A stretch of DNA of 64,000 bases from Sinomonas sp. ASV322 (GCF_030908245.1 NZ_JAVFJJ010000001.1:231565-295564), one strand, 5' to 3'; shown: positions 7,486 through 16,006, counted from the stretch's first letter. Notes: generated by a model from the letters alone, not told the origin. Made by a program: numbers and translations.

Positions 7486-8592
7486 TCACGCCCTGACTCC
7501 CTCGCGGGAGTCGAAATCGGCCTGGAGGAACTGGAGGAAGTCCGGTCCCTTGGAGAGGTCTCCGCTCCACTGCCTGCCGTCGACGAACGCCGCGGGGACC
7601 CCGTTGATCCCGCTGTCCAGCGCGAGCCTGGTGGAGTAGCGTGCCCAGGCCACATACGTGCCATGGTCGACGCACGTGCCCGCCTCAGCGCCCACCGACG
7701 CCATGAGCGACTTGAGCTCGTCGTCGCTCAGGCCGGCAGACCCTTCCGAAGGCTGGCGGGCATACAGCAGGTCAAGGAAGCCGGCGTAGCGGTCGGGGTG
7801 GCCGTTGGCGACGCACGCGGCGGCGTTGGCCGCGCGTAACGAATATCGGGTCGTGGACCGATGGTCGAGGAATGCGACAGGCCGGTACTCGACGGTGATC
7901 CGTCCCTGATCGCGCAGCCGGTCGAGGGCCGGCCCGTACGAGGCGTGGAATTCGGCGCAGTACGGACACGCGAAATCCACGTAGACCACGACCCGGGGCG
8001 GTTGGCCCTTCGGAGCGGCGTCGGCACCGGGCGGGTGCGGCGGCGGGACTGAGGAACCCGGACCGAGAGGAGCCGGCGAGGGGAGGGTCCTGACGTCGAC
8101 GTCTGAGGCCGCGACAGGTTCCACGCGGCCGTCGGCGAGAAGCCTGATTCCGCCGTTTGCGTTCATGTTGGCGGGTCTCGGTCCGCGGTCGGGAAGGGCG
8201 GACGAAGGGTTCGAAGGATTGCCCCCGGTCAAGGGGCCGGCATAGAAGCGGAGCGCTCCGGAGGACGCGAGCGTCGCCACGAGGGCGACGGCGAGGGCCG
8301 CCGAGGCAAGGCCCGTGTAGCCGATCACGAGACCGGCGACGGCGAGGCCCCGCCCGTCGTCGCCGCTCCGCCTGATCCGGGAGAGGGCGACGTGGCCGAA
8401 GACGACGCCGAGCAGGCTCACGAAGAAGGAGCAGACGAGCGACGCGATCGCGAGCGGTTCGGTACGTCGCGGCGGTGGGGGAGAGGCGGGTGCTGGGTAG
8501 GGCGGTGGATTGGGCGAGGGAGCTGACCGCGGGTCCGTCCAGACAGTTGACGGCGGCGCCCACGGGGCTCTCGTTGGCTGTTCGTCATTCAC
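7486..8592 (-). CDS. DUF4190/DsbA-like thioredoxin-fold membrane protein
   Basis: This 368-residue protein opens with a Pro-rich cytoplasmic tail (1-45). Two membrane helices of DUF4190 type follow (about 47-70 and 82-108). An extracytoplasmic DsbA_4/thioredoxin domain (about 198-360) has the redox pair C209-P-Y-C212 and a cis-proline loop GINGVP at 328-333. It is likely a membrane-anchored thiol oxidase or isomerase acting on exported proteins. GTG 8592 is preceded by AAGGAG about 10 bases upstream. It is transcribed divergently from the alpha/beta hydrolase. Confidence 0.85.
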   Translation of the reverse strand: MNDEQPTRAPWAPPSTVWTDPRSAPSPNPPPYPAPASPPPPRRTEPLAIASLVCSFFVSLLGVVFGHVALSRIRRSGDDGRGLAVAGLVIGYTGLASAALAVALVATLASSGALRFYAGPLTGGNPSNPSSALPDRGPRPANMNANGGIRLLADGRVEPVAASDVDVRTLPSPAPLGPGSSVPPPHPPGADAAPKGQPPRVVVYVDFACPYCAEFHASYGPALDRLRDQGRITVEYRPVAFLDHRSTTRYSLRAANAAACVANGHPDRYAGFLDLLYARQPSEGSAGLSDDELKSLMASVGAEAGTCVDHGTYVAWARYSTRLALDSGINGVPAAFVDGRQWSGDLSKGPDFLQFLQADFDSREGVRA

Positions 8593-8819
8593 GCGGAGCG
8601 CTCCTTCGGCTGTGCAGGAGCCCCTTCAGTGCCCCCCATGGGCGAGAGCATAGTGCCGCGCCGGAATCCGCGGCAGGGAGTGCCGATACTCGATTCCGTG
8701 GCGCGCGCCACGCGCCCGAGCCTGCGGGTACTCGATTTCACGGTCGAGGCCGAGCCTCGCTGGAGTGGAGGGGCGCGCCGTCGTCCGCTCCGTGCCTTCA
8801 GGCTTGCGAGAATGGGGCC

Positions 8820-10100
8820 ATGCCCCGAACACCCGCGTCCGCCCGCCCGTCGGCCAGTGAGCCGCTGCCCCGCAGCGTGTGGGCCCTGCTCGGAGCCGGT
8901 GCCGGGCTCGCGGCGGCGTCCGCCGTCGCCGCGTCAAGCTCGGCGCTCGCGGCCTACTTCGCCCGGCGGGTCGTGACCCCCGAGCGGGTCAAGGCAGAAG
9001 ACCAGGAGATTCTCGCCGTCCAGGGCACCGGCGCCGAGCGGCGGGTCATCCTCAAGGCCTCGCCGGATACCGTCGTCGACGGCCAGTACAGCCTCTTCTT
9101 CGCAGGCGGCGCCGGCCATGTGCGGCTCGGCCCCCTCGAGGACTACTCGCCCGGCGACGAGACGGTCACGCGACGCGTCGTGGCCGAATACAGCGGCGAC
9201 CTGTCGGCGGCTGTGCGCGGCAAATGGAGCGGGGTCGTGTTCTCCTCGCCGGCAGACCTCGGGTTCGAATATGAGGACATCGACATCCCGACCGAGCTCG
9301 GTCTCGCGCCCGCGTGGTTTGTCCCACACGAGAGCGCGGAGGGATCGTCGACGTGGGCCATCATGGTCCACGGCCGCGGGGCCACCCGCCAGGAGACGCT
9401 TCGAAGCCTCATCCCCGCCCGCCGGCTTGGTCTCACGAGCCTCATCATGTCCTACCGCAACGACGGCGACGCTCCCGCGACCGCCGACGGCCGCTACGGC
9501 CTCGGCATGACGGAATGGCAGGACGTCGAGGACGGCATCGCCTACGCTCTCGCCCACGGGGCGCAGGATGTCGTGCTTTTCGGATGGTCGATGGGCGGCG
9601 CGATCAGCCTTGCGGCCGCCGACAGGTCGAGTCTGCGGCAGTACATCCGCGCTCTCGTCCTCGACGCGCCCGTGGTCGACTGGGTCGACGTCCTCGCTCA
9701 TCAGGCGCAGGTCAACCGGATCCCCAAGGGGATCGGCCGGTTCGGGCAGCTCCTGCTCGCGCATCCGTGGGGACGCCGCATCACGGGGCTCGCGGCGCCC
9801 CTCGACTTCCGGGCGATGGACTGGGTGACGCGCGCCGTCGAGCTGCGCACGCCAACCCTCATCCTGCACAGCGCGGACGACGACTTTGTGCCATTCGGGC
9901 CCTCGGCACTCCTCGCCGGCCGGAATCCGGAGATGGTGACCCTCGAGACGTTCCGGAGGGCCCGCCACACGAAGGAATGGAACGTCGACGCCGAGCGCTG
10001 GGAGCTCGCGATCACGTCGTGGCTCGCCCAGACGCTCGCGCCACGGCCCGGGCCCGGTGGGCCCGCGCCGTCGTCCGTGGGAACGTCAGCGGGCGCTTAG
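8820..10100 (+). CDS. Membrane-anchored alpha/beta hydrolase
   Basis: This 426-residue serine hydrolase has an N-terminal hydrophobic segment (about 20-48) that may anchor it or act as a signal. The catalytic fold occupies roughly 175-405: an oxyanion-type IMVHGRGATR, nucleophile S257 in FGWSMGGAI, acid D353-D355 in HSADDDFVP, and H383 in RARHTKEW. The substrate is unknown. ATG 8820 is chosen because a GAGAATGGG stretch precedes it and upstream codons are a shadow of the promoter region. Its 3' end overlaps ybaK by 15 bases. Confidence 0.87.
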   Translation: MPRTPASARPSASEPLPRSVWALLGAGAGLAAASAVAASSSALAAYFARRVVTPERVKAEDQEILAVQGTGAERRVILKASPDTVVDGQYSLFFAGGAGHVRLGPLEDYSPGDETVTRRVVAEYSGDLSAAVRGKWSGVVFSSPADLGFEYEDIDIPTELGLAPAWFVPHESAEGSSTWAIMVHGRGATRQETLRSLIPARRLGLTSLIMSYRNDGDAPATADGRYGLGMTEWQDVEDGIAYALAHGAQDVVLFGWSMGGAISLAAADRSSLRQYIRALVLDAPVVDWVDVLAHQAQVNRIPKGIGRFGQLLLAHPWGRRITGLAAPLDFRAMDWVTRAVELRTPTLILHSADDDFVPFGPSALLAGRNPEMVTLETFRRARHTKEWNVDAERWELAITSWLAQTLAPRPGPGGPAPSSVGTSAGA

Positions 10101-10604
10101 GGGCGCGACGGACGCCTTCGTGAGCCGAATGAGGTCCGCTGGGGCGAGCTCGATGTCGAAGCCCCGGCGGCCGCCCGAAACGAGGATCGTCTCGAAATCG
10201 AGCGCCGATTCGTCGATCGCCGTGGGGGAGGGCTGGCGCTGGCCGAGCGGGGAGATCCCGCCAAGCACGTAGCCCGTGCGGCGCTCCGCCGCCGCGGGGT
10301 CGGCCATCGACGCCTTCTTCGCGCCGAACGCCGCTGCCGCGGCTTTGAGGTCCAGGTTCCCGCTCACGGGGACGACGGCGATGCACAGTTTCCCGGCGAC
10401 GTCGCCGCCGAGGTCTACGACGAGTGTCTTGAAGACACGCTCTGGGGCGACCCCGAGCACCTCGGCCGCCTCGAGCCCGTAGCTCGACGACGACGGGTCG
10501 TGCTCGTACGGGTGCGCCGTGTACGCGATCCGGGCGGCGTCGAGCGCCGCCGTCGCGGGCGTCCCGGGCCCGCGGCCGCCCCTCGTCTTGCCTGTGGATC
10601 GCAC
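10086..10604 (-). CDS. ybaK: Cys-tRNA(Pro)/Cys-tRNA(Cys) deacylase
   Basis: This 172-residue member of the YbaK/EbsC family hydrolyses Cys mischarged on tRNA-Pro in trans. Diagnostic segments are YEHDPSSSSYGLEAAEVLG (about 33-51), K59 in RVFKTLVVDLGG, the central KAAAAAFGAKKASMADP, and GYVLGGISPLGQ at about 111-122. GTG 10604 is preceded by GCGAGG. The gene stands alone and overlaps the convergent hydrolase gene at its 3' end. Confidence 0.92.
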   Translation of the reverse strand: MRSTGKTRGGRGPGTPATAALDAARIAYTAHPYEHDPSSSSYGLEAAEVLGVAPERVFKTLVVDLGGDVAGKLCIAVVPVSGNLDLKAAAAAFGAKKASMADPAAAERRTGYVLGGISPLGQRQPSPTAIDESALDFETILVSGGRRGFDIELAPADLIRLTKASVAPLSAR

Positions 10605-10800
10605 CGCTACCTCGCGCTGTCTTGTGCTCGTTCATTCACGGTCATGAGGGTATCGCCCATCGGGCGCACGTTGGCGACGGGCGGGCAGTGCGCTGGCCCC
10701 GCATGTCGACGTGCCCCGCGCCCCTTGGCGCCTGAGGCGGCAGACGACTATGCGCGGTAGCATACGGGCGTTCAGCGCGCTCGGAGAAGAAGGTGAACCA

Positions 10801-10869
10801 GTGACGAACGAAGTTCGCAGCCGCGCCGTGGTGCGGCAGCTCATCGCCCGAGTGCAGACCCTTGTCTGA
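10801..10869 (+). CDS. 22-residue upstream ORF coupled to the pore-like protein
   Basis: GTG 10801 begins a 22-codon frame (MTNEVRSRAVVRQLIARVQT-LV) ending at TGA 10867-10869. Its start has one of the better Shine-Dalgarno sequences nearby (GAGAAGAAGG, 7 bases upstream). Its stop overlaps the TTG start (10862) of the next gene. The peptide would be a basic amphipathic helix. A TAGCAT hexamer at 10758-10763 could be its -10. It may be a leader/coupling ORF, or the true N-terminus if a frameshift joins it to the next gene. Confidence 0.5.
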   Translation: MTNEVRSRAVVRQLIARVQTLV

Positions 10870-11989
10870 GGTGTTGATCTGGGCAGGCTTCGCGCTGGGA
10901 GTCTGCCTCGTGGTGGGAACCTCGATGAGCATCATCGGCGCGCTGGTCGTGGCGCGGCGTGTCGATTCGTGGGTCACCGCAGTCATCGACACAGGGCTTG
11001 ACCGCGCCTTCCTCCTGGCGCTCCGCGGCGTCGACTCGTTCGAACGGCGCGACCGGGCCCTCGGCTGGCAGGGCCCGCTGACGCTCGTGGTCCGCCTGAC
11101 CGCGTGGATGGGGATGCTTGTTGTCGGCTTCGGGCTGCTCATGCTGCCGGGTACCGACGGCGATTTCGGCGCGGCCCTCGAAGACGCCGGCTCCTCGATC
11201 TTCACACTCGGGTTCGCGGTCCCCCACAGTGGCGGCGGACAGTTTGTCGCCTACGTCGCCGGGTTCGCCGGCATGGTCGTCATCGGTCTTCAAATCGGGT
11301 ACCTGCCGACCGTGTACACCTCGTTCAACCGACGCGAAACCGAGGTCAGCCTTCTCGTCGCGCGGGCCGGAGCTCCCGCCTGGGGACCAGAAATCCTGCT
11401 GCGCACGCACTGGGGAACGGGCAGCAGCGACTCGGGGCCGGTCCTCGACGAGCTCTTCGTGCGGTGGGAGCGGTGGACCGCGGAGGTCGCCGAATCGCAC
11501 ACCACCTACGTTGGACTGCTACGCCTGCGGTCGCCGAAGCCGAACTCCCACTGGCTGACGTCCCTGATTGCCGTCATGGATGCCGCCGCCCTCCACCTTG
11601 CCCTTGCCCCCGACGCGGAACCGAGGATCGCGGCGCGGCTGATGCTGCGTATGGGCTTCGAAACCCTCAACGATATGGCGCAGGCCATGAAGCTGCCGGT
11701 GCCCGATCTGGCGCAGGCCTCCGTCGACTCGACCCCCATCTCGGTCACCTTCGACGAGTTCGCCCGGGCGGCCGCCTCTCTTCGCTCGGTCGGCTACCCA
11801 GTCACGGAAACCGACGAGGACGCGTGGCCCCACTTCGCGGGATGGCGGGTGAACTACGATCGCGCGGCGCTCGCGCTGTGCCGTGAACTCGACGCACCGC
11901 CGTCAATGTGGACAGGCCCCCGACGGTGGCCTTCCCAGCCAACAGCACCCCAGCGTCCCAACCCCGGACGGTCACGCACGCAGAAGTGA
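10862..11989 (+). CDS. Membrane protein with ion-channel-like pore loop
   Basis: This 375-residue protein has hydrophobic helices at about 5-28, 76-96 and 127-150, then a soluble C-terminal domain. Between helices 2 and 3 lies SSIFTLGFAVP (111-121). Its placement and sequence recall the TM-P loop-TM layout of two-TM potassium channels (TVGYG-type filter), here TLGFA. Function is not established, and the filter is not canonical. Start TTG 10862 overlaps the 22-codon ORF; no other good start is apparent before the first helix. The C-terminal tail is Pro-rich. Confidence 0.7.
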   Translation: MSEVLIWAGFALGVCLVVGTSMSIIGALVVARRVDSWVTAVIDTGLDRAFLLALRGVDSFERRDRALGWQGPLTLVVRLTAWMGMLVVGFGLLMLPGTDGDFGAALEDAGSSIFTLGFAVPHSGGGQFVAYVAGFAGMVVIGLQIGYLPTVYTSFNRRETEVSLLVARAGAPAWGPEILLRTHWGTGSSDSGPVLDELFVRWERWTAEVAESHTTYVGLLRLRSPKPNSHWLTSLIAVMDAAALHLALAPDAEPRIAARLMLRMGFETLNDMAQAMKLPVPDLAQASVDSTPISVTFDEFARAAASLRSVGYPVTETDEDAWPHFAGWRVNYDRAALALCRELDAPPSMWTGPRRWPSQPTAPQRPNPGRSRTQK

Positions 11990-11999
11990 GCGGAGAGCC

Positions 12000-12467
12000 T
12001 CAGGCGGTCTGGCCGAGGTGGCACTCGCCGGCCACCTTGCGCTTGATGCGCACGAGCATCGCGGTCATGCCGCGCAGCCGCAGCGGCGAGACGGCCCGGT
12101 CGAGACCGAGCTCGTGGGCGATGTCGTCAGGCACGGCGAGGATCTCGTTCGCGGGGAGGCCGTCCAGCCCCTCGGCGAGGATGCTCGCGAAGCCGCGCGT
12201 GGTCGGGGCCTCGCGCGGAGCGGTGAGGAAGAGGCGCACGGTCGGGGACGCGCCGTCCTGAGCGGGTTCCGTCTCGATCGTGATGAAGACCGGCGACTGG
12301 CACTCGACGACCTGCTCAAGCCGTTCGGGGTGGTTCTCGTACCGCTCGGGCAGCTCGGGGAGCGACTGCGCGAACTCCAGCAGGAGCTGAAGCCGGTCGC
12401 GCTCCTCGAGCCCCTGGAACTCGTCGATGATTTCCGCGAGCGCAGCGGGTGTGGTGTGAGTCGTCAT
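12000..12467 (-). CDS. sufE: SufE family Fe-S assembly sulfur acceptor
   Basis: This 155-residue SufE-like protein accepts persulfide sulfur from a cysteine desulfurase. The acceptor cysteine is C56 in VVECQSPVF, and the C-terminal GLDRAVSPLRLRGMTAML matches the family. It follows the sulfurtransferase gene by 86 bases on the same strand, the conserved actinobacterial sseA-sufE arrangement. A GGAAGGG Shine-Dalgarno precedes ATG 12467. Confidence 0.93.
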   Translation of the reverse strand: MTTHTTPAALAEIIDEFQGLEERDRLQLLLEFAQSLPELPERYENHPERLEQVVECQSPVFITIETEPAQDGASPTVRLFLTAPREAPTTRGFASILAEGLDGLPANEILAVPDDIAHELGLDRAVSPLRLRGMTAMLVRIKRKVAGECHLGQTA

Positions 12468-12500
12468 GTCCCTTCCAGACTATGCCCTGCGATGCACGGC

Positions 12501-12527
12501 GCGGCGGCCTCGCTGTGAGACCGCCGC
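12501..12527 (-). terminator. Hairpin between sseA and sufE
   Basis: The 7-bp arms GCGGCGG (12501-12507) and CCGCCGC (12521-12527) enclose a smaller CTC/GAG stem. It lies 27 bases after the sseA stop. It could attenuate read-through into sufE. Confidence 0.4.
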
Positions 12528-12553
12528 ACCGTACTGCCGCTAGTTGCCGCGCC

Positions 12554-13468
12554 TTAGCTGAGCGGCCACGTGCCTCGTTCTTCACCCTTAACAATCGGAA
12601 CGCGCACCGCATTTCCCCACTCGGTCCACGAACCGTCGTAGTTGCGCACGTTCTCGAAGCCGAGGAGGTACTTGAGTGCGAACCACGTGTGGCTCGAACG
12701 CTCGCCGATGCGGCAGTACGCCACAACCTCGTCGCCTGCCGTGAGGCCGGCCTCGCCGAGGTACAGGTCCTCGAGCTGCTCGCGCGACTTGTAGGTGCCG
12801 TCCTCGGCCGCCGCGCGGGCCCACGGGATGGACGCAGCCGTCGGGATGTGGCCACCGCGGAGGGCGCCCTCCTCGGGGTACGCGGGCATGTGGGTGCGCT
12901 TGCCCGTGTACTCCTCAGGCGAGCGGACGTCGATGAGCGGCTTGCCGAGGTGCGCGAGGACATCGTCCTTGAACGCGCGGATGGGCGCGTCGTCGCGCAC
13001 GACGACGGGGTAGTCGCCCTCGACCGGGGTCGGGACCTCGGTCGTGAGCTCGCGGCCCTCGGCGATCCACTTGTCGCGACCGCCGTCGAGGAGTCGGACG
13101 TCCTCGTGGCCGAAGAGCGTGAACACCCACAGCGCGTACGCGGCCCACCAGTTCGACTTGTCGCCGTAGATGATCACGGTCGTGTCGCGGGAGATGCCCT
13201 TGGAGGAGAGGAGCTTCGCGAACGCGGGGCCGTCGACGTAGTCGCGAGCCACCTCGTCGTTCAGATCGGTGTGCCAGTCGATCTTGACGGCGCCCGGGAT
13301 GTGGCCCGTCTCGTAGAGCAGGACGTCCTCGTCGGACTCGACGACGGCGAACGTCCCGCCTTCGAGCGCGCCGTCGGCGAGCTGGGCGGCGAGCCACTCG
13401 GTGGAGACGAGTCGCTCCGGGTGGGCGTAGGCAGCGAACTTCTCGTTGCTGTCGAAGGGGTAGCTCAT
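12554..13468 (-). CDS. sseA: Thiosulfate/3-mercaptopyruvate sulfurtransferase
   Basis: This 304-residue tandem rhodanese protein transfers sulfane sulfur to thiol acceptors. The N-terminal domain (about 18-140) has aspartate where the active cysteine would be ([11 protein letters not shown]). The C-terminal domain (160-300) carries catalytic C252 in [13 protein letters not shown]. This asymmetry is normal for the family. GAAAGG precedes ATG 13468. It pairs with sufE downstream, suggesting a sulfur-trafficking module. Confidence 0.93.
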   Translation of the reverse strand: MSYPFDSNEKFAAYAHPERLVSTEWLAAQLADGALEGGTFAVVESDEDVLLYETGHIPGAVKIDWHTDLNDEVARDYVDGPAFAKLLSSKGISRDTTVIIYGDKSNWWAAYALWVFTLFGHEDVRLLDGGRDKWIAEGRELTTEVPTPVEGDYPVVVRDDAPIRAFKDDVLAHLGKPLIDVRSPEEYTGKRTHMPAYPEEGALRGGHIPTAASIPWARAAAEDGTYKSREQLEDLYLGEAGLTAGDEVVAYCRIGERSSHTWFALKYLLGFENVRNYDGSWTEWGNAVRVPIVKGEERGTWPLS

Positions 13469-13705
13469 GGCGGTTGCCTTTCGCTCGGCTGGGCCGGGCA
13501 GCCGCCGCAGAGGGACGGCATGCCTGGAAAAATCCCTTCCAGCGTAGTCACGGTGCGCGCGTGCCGTGAGAGCCGTCGTCGTCGGCTGTCATGCTGCGAA
13601 ACATGACGTGCGGGTCCGCGATATCCTTGCCTCTGCCCCTCAATCCATGTAATCGCCCCTTGGGACCCGTTTGCGGCCCCCCGGGCCCAATGACGGACGG
13701 AATCC

Positions 13706-14749
13706 TTGGCGACTGTCGCACACCTGACCACTCGCACGCCCAAAGTGTCGGTGGAAGATCTCCTGGCCGGCCTGCACCCCTCGCCCCGCTTCGGCGAGGT
13801 CTCGTTCGACAGCTACCGGCCGGATCCTGCCCAGCCGTCGCAGGCCGCGGCCGTCAGGTCTCTTCGCGAATTCGGCACATCGATGGACGGCACGGGCGGC
13901 GGCGGGGGACTGTTCTCCCGGTTCTTCGGGGGCAGCAAGGCCAAGGGCCGGGCGGGCATCTACCTCGACGGCGGCTTCGGCGTGGGCAAGACGCACCTGC
14001 TTGCATCGCTGTGGCACTCGGCTCCGGGCCCCAAGGCCTTCGGGACCTTCGTCGAATACACAAATCTGGTCGGCGCCCTGTCATTCCGCAAGACCGTCGA
14101 GGCACTCAGCTCGTATCGGCTCGTGTGCATCGACGAGTTCGAGCTCGATGACCCCGGCGACACCGTCCTTATGTCGCGCCTCATGCGCGAACTCGCGGAC
14201 GCTGGCGTCAAATTGGCCGCGACCTCCAACACGCTCCCCGGCGCGCTCGGCGAGGGCCGCTTCGCCGCCGTCGACTTCCAGCGCGAAATCCAGGTGCTCG
14301 CGGATCAGTTCGACGTCGTGCGGATCGACGGCGAGGACTTCCGCCACCGCGGACTGCCCGCTGCGCCGCCGCCGCTCAAGACCGACGAGCTCGACGCGCG
14401 GATGAATGCGGAGTTCGACGGCGGCGTGGTCGCCGTCGACGACTTCGGCGCCCTCATGAAGCACCTCGCCGGGGTGCATCCGAGCCGCTACCGGCAGCTC
14501 ATCGATGGGATCGACGGCATCGTCTGGAAGGACGTCCACACCATCGAGGAGCAGGCGGTCGCCTTGCGCTTCGTGGTCCTCGCCGACCGGCTCTACGACA
14601 AGGATGTGCCGGTCCTCGCCTCGGGCGTGCCGTTCGACCAGCTCTTCACGGCGGAGATGATGGGGGGCGGCTATCTCAAGAAGTACTTCCGGGCCGTCTC
14701 CCGCCTCACCGCCCTCGCCCGCGAAGGCCAAGCCCACGAGCCTGCATAG
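13706..14749 (+). CDS. zapE: Cell division protein ZapE (AFG1-like ATPase)
   Basis: This 347-residue AAA-like ATPase has a Walker A at GGFGVGKTHLLA (89-100, K95), a Walker B at LVCIDEFELDD (about 135-145) and a sensor region KLAATSNTLPGAL. The start is TTG 13706, supported by GGACGGA immediately upstream; the conserved VSVEDLLAGLHPSPRF begins at residue 14. A Gly-rich insert (62-72) precedes the P-loop. It is transcribed divergently from sseA. A bidirectional hairpin follows at 14793. Confidence 0.9.
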   Translation: MATVAHLTTRTPKVSVEDLLAGLHPSPRFGEVSFDSYRPDPAQPSQAAAVRSLREFGTSMDGTGGGGGLFSRFFGGSKAKGRAGIYLDGGFGVGKTHLLASLWHSAPGPKAFGTFVEYTNLVGALSFRKTVEALSSYRLVCIDEFELDDPGDTVLMSRLMRELADAGVKLAATSNTLPGALGEGRFAAVDFQREIQVLADQFDVVRIDGEDFRHRGLPAAPPPLKTDELDARMNAEFDGGVVAVDDFGALMKHLAGVHPSRYRQLIDGIDGIVWKDVHTIEEQAVALRFVVLADRLYDKDVPVLASGVPFDQLFTAEMMGGGYLKKYFRAVSRLTALAREGQAHEPA

Positions 14750-14792
14750 GCCCGTTGTCCGAGTCCCGCTGGGTCTGACCGCGGACGCAGAA

Positions 14793-14824
14793 ATGCCGGT
14801 CCCGCCTCTCAGCGGTACCGGCAT
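14793..14824. terminator. Bidirectional terminator hairpin
   Basis: Arms ATGCCGGT (14793-14800) and ACCGGCAT (14817-14824) extend inward with CCGC/GCGG after one mismatch. The hairpin lies 43 bases past the zapE stop and 46 bases past the stop of the convergent 32-codon gene. It could serve both. Confidence 0.65.
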
Positions 14825-14869
14825 CCCTGTGACGTATCTTGGTCGGTCCGGCTTCTGCCGGCTGAGTCC

Positions 14870-14968
14870 CTAGGACTGGCCCCCGATAGGTCGGGCGAGT
14901 TCCTCGAAGACTTCGAGACCCCTCGTGCAGCTTTCGGTCCTGGCCGCGATCGCGTCGACTGAATTCAC
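14870..14968 (-). CDS. 32-residue small protein of unknown function
   Basis: GTG 14968 starts a 32-codon frame (VNSVDAIAARTESCTRGLEV, then FEELARPIGGQS) ending at TAG. The Shine-Dalgarno is AAAGGAGGT, 5 bases from the start and close to perfect. A promoter TTGGAT-N17-TACCAT (15044-15016) lies upstream, giving a leader of about 40 bases that can fold a GGAGC/GCTCC hairpin. A terminator lies downstream. Promoter, ribosome site and terminator all fit a real gene. It has one cysteine, no signal peptide and no family I recognise. Confidence 0.6.
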   Translation of the reverse strand: MNSVDAIAARTESCTRGLEVFEELARPIGGQS

Positions 14969-15015
14969 GGCCACCTCCTTTCCCCTCAGGGAGCCACAGT
15001 GCTCCACCACAAGAG

Positions 15016-15044
15016 ATGGTAGCCACGTGTCGAGCCCAATCCAA
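15016..15044 (-). promoter_or_regulatory. Promoter of the 32-codon gene
   Basis: The -35 element TTGGAT (15044-15039) is separated by exactly 17 bases from the -10 element TACCAT (15021-15016). The predicted start lies about 40 bases before GTG 14968. Confidence 0.6.
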
Positions 15045-15265
15045 CCCCCTCTCTGGAGTTTGGGGGCATGTCTCAAGGAATAGGGCTGGGGGCGGCCCGC
15101 ACGCGGCTACCGGGGGAAGAGAGATGGGGCGGGCGCAGGTATGACGCGACATCCGCAGAGTTCCAAGGTGAACAATGGGTTAACGACCGGGTGGCGGCTT
15201 GAGGCGGCTTTTCGCCGAGCCGGGTCTTTTGGCGAGCCGGCCCTCACAGGAACTGGGGCGTACAC

Positions 15266-15288
15266 AAAAGGCGCCCCGAAGGGCGCCT
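15266..15288 (-). terminator. Terminator of the tRNA cluster
   Basis: An 8-bp perfect stem (AGGCGCCC with GGGCGCCT) closes a TTCG tetraloop on the minus strand and is followed by TTTTGTG. It lies 7 bases past the last tRNA. Confidence 0.9.
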
Positions 15289-15294
15289 CGCGAG

Positions 15295-15366
15295 TGGGCG
15301 ATACTGGGATCGAACCAGTGACCTCTTCCGTGTCAGGGAAGCGCGCTACCGCTGCGCCAATCGCCC
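15295..15366 (-). tRNA. tRNA-Val (GAC)
   Basis: The 72-nt cloverleaf has acceptor GGGCGAT, anticodon loop CTGACAC (GAC) and T-loop GGTTCGATCCC. CCA is not encoded. It is identical to the copy at 15521-15592 and is the last gene of the cluster. Confidence 0.96.
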
Positions 15367-15425
15367 ATGTTCAGTTGTGCCCCCAGTGGGGTCTCTTCAT
15401 TGGGAAGTCCCTTTAACAAGAAGAG

Positions 15426-15498
<73 letters not shown>

Positions 15499-15520
15499 AG
15501 GGGAGGGGTGAGCCTCTCCG

Positions 15521-15592
15521 TGGGCGATACTGGGATCGAACCAGTGACCTCTTCCGTGTCAGGGAAGCGCGCTACCGCTGCGCCAATCGCCC
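15521..15592 (-). tRNA. tRNA-Val (GAC), second copy
   Basis: This 72-nt sequence is identical to the tRNA-Val at 15295-15366, with anticodon GAC. It lies between tRNA-Cys and tRNA-Gly in the cluster. Confidence 0.96.
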
Positions 15593-15629
15593 GGAGCCCC
15601 GGATCAACCGGGATTCAGGATGTGCACCG

Positions 15630-15700
15630 AGGTGGGGACGGGATTCGAACCCGCGTATACGGCTTTGCAGGCCGCTGCCTCGCCTCTCGGCCACCCCACC
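15630..15700 (-). tRNA. tRNA-Cys (GCA)
   Basis: The 71-nt cloverleaf has acceptor GGTGGGG paired with CCCCACC, anticodon loop CTGCAAA (GCA), and a GCGGGTTCGAATCCCG T-arm. It is second in the cluster. Confidence 0.95.
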
Positions 15701-15740
15701 GTGTTGGCACCCACGAGGGTGCTTCCGACAGTGTCCTGCG

Positions 15741-15813
<73 letters not shown>

Positions 15814-15899
15814 AGGGTGTCTGCTCGGCTTCTTCCGTTCTGGCGATTCCGTTCTCGGGTCGCCGTTCGGGCTTCTTGGCCGCGCTTCAACGAGTAAAG

Positions 15900-15928
15900 A
15901 CTCTATAGGACCGATGGGCAATGCACAA
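15900..15928 (-). promoter_or_regulatory. Promoter of the tRNA cluster
   Basis: On the minus strand TTGTGC (15928-15923) and TAGAGT (15905-15900) are 17 bases apart, about 87 bases before the first tRNA. The same TAGAGT hexamer precedes the tRNA-Val(CAC) and tRNA-Leu genes. Confidence 0.6.
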
Positions 15929-16006
15929 ATCGCGCCGCGGGGAAGCGGCGGTCGTGGGGCGGCAAACCACAAGCGTGCAATTCTGAGCGCAGATCCCGGG
16001 GATGAT

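Larger units (their letters stand above)
14969..15294. other. Gene-free interval before the tRNA cluster
   Basis: These 326 bases hold the leader and promoter of the 32-codon gene (to 15044) and the tRNA terminator (15266-15288). Between them is GC-rich sequence with an imperfect direct repeat (TTTTCGCCGAGCCGG and TTTTGGCGAGCCGG) near 15210-15245. I see no convincing further gene. Confidence 0.5.

Noticed and set aside
15068-15202. A 44-codon plus-strand ORF (MSQGIGLGAARTRLPGEERW...).
   Set aside because: Only a weak GGAG upstream, no promoter, no recognisable family; it faces the stronger 32-codon gene leader.
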